Source: JBEKZQ01 sp049509675
GTDB taxonomy: Bacteria > Planctomycetota > Planctomycetia > Pirellulales > Thermoguttaceae
DNA: 11,041 bases
Assembly: GCA_049509675.1 (NCBI GenBank)
Contig: JBEKZQ010000200.1
Coordinates: 1 to 11,041 of the forward strand
Reading direction: 5' to 3'
Position numbers and translations under genes: made by a program. The notes under the pieces were generated by a model. The model searched no databases, was not told where the DNA came from, and saw nothing but the letters and a program-made list of their open reading frames with translations. The stretch's first letter is position 1. Each line of letters starts with the position of its first letter. Positions 5,417-11,041 of the stretch are shown piece after piece.

Positions 5417-7651
5417 TCAACTGCTATGGCCGAACGGTCCGGAAATCATCGGCGAGCCGCCCGCCTTATAGCGTTGTTGGAGCCGCGGCCAGACGGTGCT
5501 ACGGTATTCCTGCGTTGGGTTGCCCTCGATGTCGCCCTTGAGGAAGAACTCGATGTTGTCCGGCTCGGTCACGTCGAAACCCGGCAAGGGCGGCACTTCT
5601 TCCGGTTCCATCGGGTGTACCAGTTCCGGAGTGACGAGGATGATCAATTCGGTTTCCTGGCGATTGACCGCGCGGGTGCCGAAGACCTTGGCCAGGAACG
5701 GCACGTCGCCTTCGGTCGTGGAGTTCATCGACTCGTCGAGCAATCCGGCGATGGCAAGCGTCTGGCCCTCGCGCATCTCCACGGTGGTGGTCACGGAGCG
5801 CGTGTTCAGGCCCGGCGTGCCGTTGACGGCCAACCCCTGGTTTACTTGACTGAATTCCGGCGAGACTTCCAGGCGGATGCGGTCTTTGTCGAGCACGGTG
5901 GGCGTGAAGGTAAGGATGGCGCCGAAGGCACGGAAGTCGGTGCTCACGGCCGACGCCCCGCTCACTCCGACGATGGTAGGGACGGCGAATTCGCCACCGG
6001 CGATGAAACTGGCCGGCCTGCCGCTGAGGGTCACCAGGGTCGGTTCGCTCAGTAATCGAATGACTCCCGCCTGCTCCAGGTAATGGATGCCGAAATTCAA
6101 CAGATTATTGTCGAAATGGCCCATGATCGACTGCCCCTTGCCGGCGTTCAGCAGCGATTGCAGCACGATCGATCCGCTCTTGAATTGGAACGTCATGTTC
6201 AGATCGACGCCGAACTCCCGGGCCGCACTGCGATTGAGTTCGGCGATCTTGACCCGCAGCGCCACTTGGCGAACGCCGGGGATCCGCAGCATGTTGACTA
6301 CGTTGCTGACGATCTCGCCCAGTCCCCCCTGGTTGGCCCCGGTCGACTGGGTGCCGCTGACAACGGGCTTTTGCCAATTATTCCCTTGGCCGGTAACGCG
6401 GCGACCCTGTGCGTCGACCGACTCGCCACGAAGGAAACTCATGATCTGGGCGGCCTCTTCCGGGTCGCGGGCCTGGCCCGTGACCAACAAGCGGTCCTCG
6501 GCGATGATCAGCTTCACCTTGCTATTGGGGAATAATTTGGCGATGGTTTCTTCGAGCTTTCCGACCCGCTCCTCTCTCCGGGTCGATGCCTCGGGGTCCC
6601 GCTTGACGTGGACCAGATAGGTGTGCGGCGGCACTGCCGGGTCGCTGAACCAGAAGGTCACGTCGGTCGCCCCTTCGGTCTTGCCGATGATCGAGACTTC
6701 CCGCAACGAGAACTGCACAACGTCGCAGATGTTCGGGTCGACTACGGCCGAGCGGGTAATGTCCAGGCTGGATCGCAACAGTTTGCTCCGGCGCATGACG
6801 ATCGACAGATCCTCCGTTTGATTGAGGATCTCAAAGGGGTTCGGCCGGTTGGCGAGGTGGGTTTCCGGTATCGGGGTCAGCACGGGGCCGCGGTTGGAAG
6901 GCGGCAGCGGCTCTGGGGTCGGCTCGGGGGTGCGGTTGGGCGGCAGCGGCTCTGGGGTCGGCAGGCCGGTCGGGGGCACCGCTGTTGGCTCGGCTTGCCA
7001 CAGCACCGCGCGCCCTCCGGCGGGCGCCAAAATAGGGGTAGTAGCGGGAATCATGGTGGCCGAAGCACGCGGGACGGCCCGCGGAGCAATTGGCGGCATG
7101 ATGGTCGTCGCCGACTCGGTTGCGGGTCGGGGATTGGCTGGAATGGCTGGCCGGGAAACGATTGGCGGCATGGTGGCCGGTTGCGGCGCACACACAGCCG
7201 GGATGGGTGCGATTGCCGCCGGAATGGTCTTCTCGGCAACAATTGCCATCGGAGCGGCGCGGGCCGGCATTGCCGAAATCGGTGTCGACACGCCCACGGC
7301 CCGTACTGTCTTCGAGCCCGCTTCCGGCTGAGTGGCGCGGAGTCGCTTGGCGAGTTTCATGTCAGCCTCCGAACGCAATGGCGAACCGGCTTCTCCCGTG
7401 GCAATCGGCGAACTTCCCAAACGTCCCTCGCGGCGGAGCGGATTCAGATCCTCGTGAAAAACGGCAGCCTCGGCTTGCTGCCTGGTGGTCGGGTTCTCGG
7501 CGTTCGAGACGGCTTGTCCAAGTGGCGTCGTGGCGGGGGTCGCAACGGCCACGCCCACCCCATCGGCGGCCGACAATCGCCCGTCGCGTAACCAGGGTAC
7601 GAGCCCGGCGACAGTCGCCAGAACCAGAAGTGATAATCGATGGCGTCTCAT
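5417..7651 (-). CDS. cpaC: CpaC/RcpA-type Tad outer-membrane secretin
   Basis: A 744-residue secretin, the outer-membrane channel of the Tad pilus. Residues 1-28 are a signal peptide (RRHR, then a hydrophobic core, with cleavage near LSAADG). Residues about 115-268 are a long Pro/Ala/Thr-rich linker, including two PTPEPLPP units. Residues about 280-350 match the pilus/secretin N-terminal domain (VVDPNICDVVQFSLREVSI, then a TDVTFWF element). Residues about 358-412 match a BON-like domain (KVKLIIAEDRLLVTGQARDP). The secretin domain runs from about 446 to 680. It ends with the characteristic EGQTLAIAGLL (628-638), DVPFLAKVF (649-657) and ETELIILVTPELV (666-678). The usual CpaC length is 450-600; the excess here is the linker. 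The ATG at 7651 follows a GGGGG ribosome site about 5 bases away. This is the first gene of the convergent minus-strand unit. Confidence 0.95.
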   Translation of the reverse strand: MRRHRLSLLVLATVAGLVPWLRDGRLSAADGVGVAVATPATTPLGQAVSNAENPTTRQQAEAAVFHEDLNPLRREGRLGSSPIATGEAGSPLRSEADMKLAKRLRATQPEAGSKTVRAVGVSTPISAMPARAAPMAIVAEKTIPAAIAPIPAVCAPQPATMPPIVSRPAIPANPRPATESATTIMPPIAPRAVPRASATMIPATTPILAPAGGRAVLWQAEPTAVPPTGLPTPEPLPPNRTPEPTPEPLPPSNRGPVLTPIPETHLANRPNPFEILNQTEDLSIVMRRSKLLRSSLDITRSAVVDPNICDVVQFSLREVSIIGKTEGATDVTFWFSDPAVPPHTYLVHVKRDPEASTRREERVGKLEETIAKLFPNSKVKLIIAEDRLLVTGQARDPEEAAQIMSFLRGESVDAQGRRVTGQGNNWQKPVVSGTQSTGANQGGLGEIVSNVVNMLRIPGVRQVALRVKIAELNRSAAREFGVDLNMTFQFKSGSIVLQSLLNAGKGQSIMGHFDNNLLNFGIHYLEQAGVIRLLSEPTLVTLSGRPASFIAGGEFAVPTIVGVSGASAVSTDFRAFGAILTFTPTVLDKDRIRLEVSPEFSQVNQGLAVNGTPGLNTRSVTTTVEMREGQTLAIAGLLDESMNSTTEGDVPFLAKVFGTRAVNRQETELIILVTPELVHPMEPEEVPPLPGFDVTEPDNIEFFLKGDIEGNPTQEYRSTVWPRLQQRYKAGGSPMISGPFGHSS
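6901..6962. repeat. 39-bp tandem duplication in the secretin linker
   Basis: A 23-base sequence at 6901-6923 recurs exactly at 6940-6962, a 39-base period. Read on the minus strand this encodes the two PTPEPLPP units of the Pro-rich linker (residues about 231-251), each followed by a variable NR-containing spacer. The period is a multiple of three, so the frame is preserved. The near-perfect DNA identity points to a recent in-frame duplication or a length-variable tract. Confidence 0.85.
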
Positions 7652-8018
7652 TGTGCCCCCTTCAAAGAGGTCGGTGTTGCTTCAGTTGCAGACATTCCCG
7701 ATCCTCAAGAAGGAAGTGCGACCACTCGTTGCGTGTGAACTGGGGATATGTATCGGGCTACGGAATTTGGACTCTTCAGTATAACTTTGACGATCGTGAC
7801 GGTTTTTCCGCCTGGATAGACTGTAGGACGCGACATGGGCAAGTGGCACATGGTGAGTGGCGAATTGGAAGCCCAAGGCACGGGCAAAGCCAGCGACACA
7901 CACGCTTTCGGCCCTTTCGTCAGTGCCACCCTGCCGATAAACAGCACATCTTGGGAGGTCTGCGAAGAATAGATGCATCTGCTGATCTCAGGCAAGATCA
8001 GCGTGATCTCAGGCAAGA
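7652..8018. other. Intergenic region upstream of the secretin unit, no convincing gene
   Basis: These 367 bases separate two minus-strand genes and must carry any separate promoter for the secretin unit. About 7690-7810 is clearly richer in A/T than the flanking genes. On the minus strand a TATACT at 7783-7778 resembles a -10 box, but no good -35 box lies at the right distance. Open frames cross the region on both strands, including a minus-strand frame at 7705-8022 with a non-ATG start. They lack a ribosome site, a signal sequence or any family resemblance I recognise, so I do not call them genes. The right end holds a cluster of small palindromes (7971-8021). Confidence 0.5.
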
Positions 8019-8021
8019 TCA
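7983..8021. repeat. Two direct copies of an 18-bp imperfect palindrome
   Basis: TGATCTCAGGCAAGATCA occurs at 7983-8000 and again at 8004-8021, a 21-base period. Each unit has 6-bp arms (TGATCT/AGATCA) around CAGGCA. In the first copy the arms extend to 8 bp (GCTGATCT at 7981-7988 and AGATCAGC at 7995-8002). A perfect 10-bp palindrome, AGATGCATCT, lies just beside them at 7971-7980. The second copy contains the stop codon of the minus-strand gene ending at 8019. The units could be protein-binding sites or a 3' mRNA structure. No T-run follows on the minus strand, so a classical intrinsic terminator is not supported. Confidence 0.8.
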
Positions 8022-8414
8022 AGGAGCAATGCGGCGATCGGCCTGTTCGATGCGTGGTAAGCGGCGGCGGCTGGCCTGCGGCGCGGGGAGCAGCGGAGGA
8101 AACGGCCCGTGATCGATGGCGGCCGTCATTGTCTGCTGACTATAAATGCCCGGCCAATGATACGTGTACTGCGGCGGCACGGGGTATTTATAGCTGCCGC
8201 GACAGCAGCAATTGAACTCGCCCACAGTGCCTGGCCAGCCAGAATTCGACTGGGCACCTCCGTACGTTGCGTACGGGCCCCAAACGGGCCCAGCCCACGC
8301 AGCCCCATCGTTGGTCATCCCGACATATCCCGGGAACGGCTCCTGGCCGCGGGCCTGCTGGGCCGCTGCGGCAATGGTTCCGGTCAACAATAGGAACAAA
8401 ACTGCACTGCGCAT
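8019..8414 (-). CDS. Small exported Tyr/Pro/Gly/Trp-rich protein of unknown function
   Basis: A 131-residue protein with a clear signal peptide: MRSAVLFLLLTGTIAAAAQQ, then a probable cleavage site near Ala-Gln or Arg-Gly-Gln at 20-24. The mature part is rich in Gly, Pro, Tyr and Trp (FPGYVGM, WAGPVWGPYATYGG, YKYPVPPQYTYHWPGIY). It holds a Cys-Cys-Cys run at 69-71, next to Asn-Cys in FNCCCRG order, and ends in a basic tail (SRRRLPRIEQADRRIAP). I recognise no family. The ATG at 8414 was chosen over longer upstream frames because AGGAG sits 9 bases before it and the signal peptide starts there. It lies on the same strand as the secretin unit and 367 bases upstream of it. It could be a surface or cell-envelope structural protein, but the sequence does not show that. 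Confidence 0.65.
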   Translation of the reverse strand: MRSAVLFLLLTGTIAAAAQQARGQEPFPGYVGMTNDGAAWAGPVWGPYATYGGAQSNSGWPGTVGEFNCCCRGSYKYPVPPQYTYHWPGIYSQQTMTAAIDHGPFPPLLPAPQASRRRLPRIEQADRRIAP

Positions 8415-8469
8415 GGGAAGAATCTCCTGGCCCGGATCATTCCTGGCCCCGCGGCACTCGGCGTCCAAG

Positions 8470-8481
8470 TTGCTATAGCAA
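8470..8481. promoter_or_regulatory. Perfect 12-bp palindrome, possible operator
   Basis: TTGCTATAGCAA is its own reverse complement. It lies upstream of the exported-protein gene (start at 8414, minus strand), at a distance compatible with a promoter or repressor site. It is a single copy in the window, so chance cannot be excluded. Confidence 0.35.
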
Positions 8482-8901
8482 TCAATTATCCGGGCTTGTG
8501 CAGTCCGATCCGTTGGGCCGATTACGATCGGTCCTACAGTTGGAAAAACCGCTACTGTCGTCTTAATCGGCAGAATAGGGCGCAGGGACTCAGGCAAAAA
8601 AGTCAATTCAGTGCCTTTCGGATCAAGTGTTGTCTTGCGGCTGCGTGAAATACGGCAATTGTAGCTCCGCACCGGGTGCCGGGACAACAATACGAGCCGC
8701 AACTCCACCAGCGTAACGCGACATTCTATACAAAGATTATCAGAAAAGTCTGGATGGGCCGGAAGTGTGCGTGGGATCGTCAACCCGTTCACGGCACACA
8801 CATCCTAAGTGGAGCGGAAAAAAACCTGAACGCCGCACTTTTTCGCAACGCGTTACCCGGTTATCATTGGGTTTAACAGGCTGGGCACCTGCCAATGGTT
8901 C

Positions 8902-8910
8902 TGGGGGGGA
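8902..8910 (+). promoter_or_regulatory. Ribosome binding site favouring the ATG at 8919
   Basis: The G-run ending in GGGGA at 8906-8910 lies 8 bases before the ATG at 8919. Two other in-frame starts exist, ATG at 8895 and GTG at 8913. The first has no good ribosome site, and the second is only 2 bases from this one. An in-frame stop at 8874-8876 limits how far upstream the gene can begin. Confidence 0.55.
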
Positions 8911-8918
8911 ATGTGGCT

Positions 8919-11041
8919 ATGGACAAGACCTTCGAGCAGGGCAAGGATGAAGTCGCCAAGCTGGGCGCCCACTTTAAGGTCAATCGGGACGAGTTTCGCG
9001 CCTGCAACGAGGCCCAGATTCGGCAGCAGCTCATCAACCCTCTCTTTGAATCTCTTGGCTGGGATGTCGCGAATGTTCAGCACATTGCGCCGCAATATGC
9101 AGAAGTGGTTACCGAACAAAGCCAGGACGACGAAGGCCCACGGAAGGCCCCGGACTACACCTTTCGGGTAGGAACCCTACCGAAGTTCTATGTCGAAGCC
9201 AAGAGATGCAGCATTGATATTGGCAGCGATCCGGCCCCTGCCTTTCAGCTTCGCCGCTACGGTTGGAACCCGCCGCATCTCTTGCTGTCGCTGTTGACCA
9301 ACTTCGAGGAAATTGGGGTCTACGATTGCAGCCTACGGCCGCGACAAAGCGACAAGGCAAGCCGGGCGCGAATCTCGCTCTTCCACTTCCAGGACTACGC
9401 CGACCGTTGGCGAGAACTGTGGGATGTCTTTTCGCGCGAAGCGGTCTGGTCGGGAGCCTTCGACCAGTACGCGCTGAGCAAGCGGAAGCGCGGCACGTCG
9501 GAATTCGACGAAGAGTTCTTGAAGGAAATCGAAGGCTGGCGGGAAATGCTCGCCCGGAACATCGCCTTGCGTAACAAGGGAATCTCGCATGACGATCTGA
9601 ATGCGGCGGTCCAACTTACGATCGACCGTGTCGTGTTCCTTCGCATGGCCGAAGATCAAGGGCTGGAACCTTACCAACAACTGCTGAATTTGTGCGACCA
9701 TCCCGGCGTCTTTAGCCGTTTCGTGCGGAAATTGTGCCAGCGCGCCGATGAAAAGTACAACGCCGGCCTGTTTCACTTTGAGAAAGAGGCGGGCTCGTCC
9801 GAGGCTCCCGACCGCATCACGCCCAAGCTGACGATCGATGACAAGGTTTTCAAGCCGATTCTGCAAAGCCTCTACTTCGAGCACGGTTCGCCCTATGACT
9901 TCCGCCACATGCCGGCGGAAATCTTAGGAACGATTCATGAGCGGTTCCTCGGCAAGGTCATCCGGCTAACCGCCGGCCATCAGGCGAAGGTCGAAAAGAA
10001 GCCCGAACTACGCAAGGCCGGGGGCGTGTTCTACACGCCCGCCTATATTACTCGGTACATCGTGACGCAGACCGTGGGCGTCAAGGTTGCCGGCCGGAGT
10101 CCTGCCCAACTTTCCGGCGGCAAGCGCAAGCCGCCCGTTCGCGTGCTGGATATGGCTTGCGGGTCGGGTTCGTTTCTGTTGGCCGCTTATCAATGCCTTT
10201 TGCAGCGTTGCCTGGACTGGTACGTCAAGAACCGGCCGGAGGGATACCCGAAGGCTGTTTACAAGAACGGCCGCACAAATGACTGGCGACTGACGATTGC
10301 GGAAAAGAAACGCATCCTGACCACGCATATTTTCGGCGTGGACATCGACGCCCAGGCCGTGGAAGTGACCAAGCTGTCGTTGCTGTTGAAGGTCCTGGAG
10401 GGTGAGACCGACCAGAGTGTAAGCCAGCAACAGCGGCTTTTTCACGATCGCGCCTTGCCGAACCTGGCCGACAACATCAAGTGCGGCAACTCCCTGATCG
10501 GCCCGGACTACTTCACGGGCAGGCTGAACCTCGACCCCGAGGAGATGAAGAGAGTCAACGCGTTTGACTGGGGGCAAGGCTTCCCCGACGCCATAAGTGC
10601 TGGGGGCTTTGATTGCATCATCGGCAATCCGCCGTATGTCCGGCAGGAAACCCTTTCTGGCCTCAAGGAGTACCTTGCTGGGCACTACGAAGCCTTCGAC
10701 GGCGTGGCAGATCTCTACGCTTACTTCATGGAGCGGAGCGTACGGCTGCTTTGCCACGGCGGACGTTTTAGCTTCATCGTCTCGAGTAGCTTCCTGCGCG
10801 CCACCTATGGCGAACCCCTCCGCCGGGTGCTGAAGAAATATGCCGGCGTGTTGCGAATTGTGGACTTCGGGGGATTGGCGGTATTTGAAAACGCCAAAGA
10901 CACCTACGTTTGCATTCCACTTCTGCAGAAAGGTGAGCAATCGCCCCGGGTGGAAGTCTCCCGAATTTCCTCGCCGCAGGTCCGAGACCTCGACGCCTTC
11001 GTGAGCGCCAACTGTTTCACTATCCCGCACGAGCGCCTGTC
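8919..11041 (+). CDS. Eco57I-like type IIG restriction-modification enzyme (3' end beyond window)
   Basis: An uninterrupted frame of 707 codons with no stop before the window end. Single-chain enzymes of this kind methylate adenine-N6 in their target and cut nearby with the same polypeptide. The N-terminus (about 32-95) looks like a PD-(D/E)xK nuclease: QQLINPLFESLGWDV, then PDYTF with Asp79, then VEAKR with Glu93 and Lys95. A helical connector follows, containing LTIDRVVFLRMAEDQ. The methyltransferase core has motif X-like GGVFYTP at 368-374, motif I DMACGSGSF at 411-419, an acidic motif FGVDIDAQAVEVTKLSLL from 472, and catalytic NPPY at 570-573. The target-recognition domain should lie beyond 11041, as such proteins are usually about 1000 residues. 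BREX PglX methylases share the core but lack an N-terminal nuclease like this one, which favours type IIG. Codons use A and T more often than the pilus genes, consistent with acquisition by transfer. Confidence 0.88.
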   Translation, partial: MDKTFEQGKDEVAKLGAHFKVNRDEFRACNEAQIRQQLINPLFESLGWDVANVQHIAPQYAEVVTEQSQDDEGPRKAPDYTFRVGTLPKFYVEAKRCSIDIGSDPAPAFQLRRYGWNPPHLLLSLLTNFEEIGVYDCSLRPRQSDKASRARISLFHFQDYADRWRELWDVFSREAVWSGAFDQYALSKRKRGTSEFDEEFLKEIEGWREMLARNIALRNKGISHDDLNAAVQLTIDRVVFLRMAEDQGLEPYQQLLNLCDHPGVFSRFVRKLCQRADEKYNAGLFHFEKEAGSSEAPDRITPKLTIDDKVFKPILQSLYFEHGSPYDFRHMPAEILGTIHERFLGKVIRLTAGHQAKVEKKPELRKAGGVFYTPAYITRYIVTQTVGVKVAGRSPAQLSGGKRKPPVRVLDMACGSGSFLLAAYQCLLQRCLDWYVKNRPEGYPKAVYKNGRTNDWRLTIAEKKRILTTHIFGVDIDAQAVEVTKLSLLLKVLEGETDQSVSQQQRLFHDRALPNLADNIKCGNSLIGPDYFTGRLNLDPEEMKRVNAFDWGQGFPDAISAGGFDCIIGNPPYVRQETLSGLKEYLAGHYEAFDGVADLYAYFMERSVRLLCHGGRFSFIVSSSFLRATYGEPLRRVLKKYAGVLRIVDFGGLAVFENAKDTYVCIPLLQKGEQSPRVEVSRISSPQVRDLDAFVSANCFTIPHERL

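Larger units (their letters stand above)
8415..8918. other. A/T-richer intergenic region between the exported-protein gene and the restriction-modification gene
   Basis: About 500 bases between two divergent genes, with more A/T than the pilus genes. A perfect 12-bp palindrome TTGCTATAGCAA (8470-8481) lies about 56 bases upstream of the minus-strand gene start and overlaps a possible -10-like TATAGC, so it may be an operator or promoter element. AACGCGTT at 8847-8854 is another perfect palindrome, in front of the restriction-modification gene. TATACA near 8728 is a weak -10 candidate for that gene. Short open frames here (for example 8676-8876, +) have no ribosome site or recognisable composition. 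I see no tRNA, integrase or attachment-site duplication. Confidence 0.45.

Noticed and set aside
6608..7591. 327-codon + strand open frame rich in Gly/Arg
   Set aside because: It is antisense to the secretin's Pro/Ala-rich linker; the Gly/Arg composition simply mirrors Pro/Ala codons.
7981..8002. Intrinsic terminator for the exported-protein gene
   Set aside because: The 8-bp stem is moderate in GC and is not followed by a T-run on the minus strand.
8415..8801. Longer minus-strand start for the exported-protein gene
   Set aside because: The upstream extension has no ribosome site and would bury the signal peptide. The ATG at 8414 has AGGAG in place and starts exactly at the signal sequence.
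8676..8876. 66-codon + strand open frame ahead of the restriction-modification gene
   Set aside because: It has no ribosome site, no recognised motif and no composition bias, and is of a length expected by chance. It is in the same phase as the downstream gene, so I considered an interrupted N-terminus, but the downstream protein already has a complete nuclease start.
10008..11030. 340-codon minus-strand open frame
   Set aside because: It is antisense to the methyltransferase core, whose motifs I and NPPY are intact on the + strand.

Overview
This is a GC-rich bacterial window dominated by a Tad (Flp) pilus / tight-adherence secretion locus. A small exported protein and the first two thirds of a large single-chain restriction-modification enzyme follow it. 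The mix suggests a planctomycete of the Pirellulales type: a Tad secretin with a BON domain and a long Pro/Ala-rich N-terminus, a TadD-like TPR lipoprotein, GC-rich CCCTCTCCC-type hairpin repeats, and a small Tyr/Trp/Pro-rich exported protein. That placement is inference, because the window has no rRNA or other marker gene.

Layout. Positions 1-3532 (+ strand) hold the tail of a probable TadZ/CpaE-like ATPase gene, then cpaF (tadA, the pilus ATPase), tadB and tadC (the inner-membrane platform). The successive stop and start codons overlap (ATGA, ATGA, TAATG). Positions 3560-7651 (- strand) converge on this block. In transcription order they are the cpaC/rcpA-type secretin gene, a gene for a small OmpA-like lipoprotein that probably fills the CpaD/RcpB slot, and a tadD-type TPR lipoprotein gene. 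An inverted pair of GC-rich hairpin repeats sits between the last two. Positions 8019-8414 (-) encode a 131-residue exported protein of unknown function. From about 8415 the DNA is visibly richer in A/T and has no convincing gene until 8919. There a long + strand reading frame starts and runs off the right edge: an Eco57I-like (type IIG) enzyme with an N-terminal PD-(D/E)xK nuclease and an adenine-N6 methyltransferase core.

How the parts work together. CpaF hydrolyses ATP and drives the TadB/TadC platform, which extrudes or retracts a Flp pilus. The secretin forms the outer-membrane channel, and the two lipoproteins probably assemble or stabilise it. The cytoplasmic and inner-membrane genes lie on one strand and the outer-membrane genes on the other, so the machine is built from two convergent units. 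No pilin (flp), prepilin peptidase (cpaA/tadV) or RcpC/CpaB gene is in the window; they presumably lie to the left or elsewhere.

The restriction-modification gene looks like an accessory gene next to the pilus locus. I see no CRISPR array, tRNA, rRNA or insertion sequence. I found no clear evidence of a wholly new system. The best leads are the split Tad architecture, the small secretin-partner lipoprotein with a Gly/Tyr tail, and the unclassified exported protein flanked by palindromic repeats.
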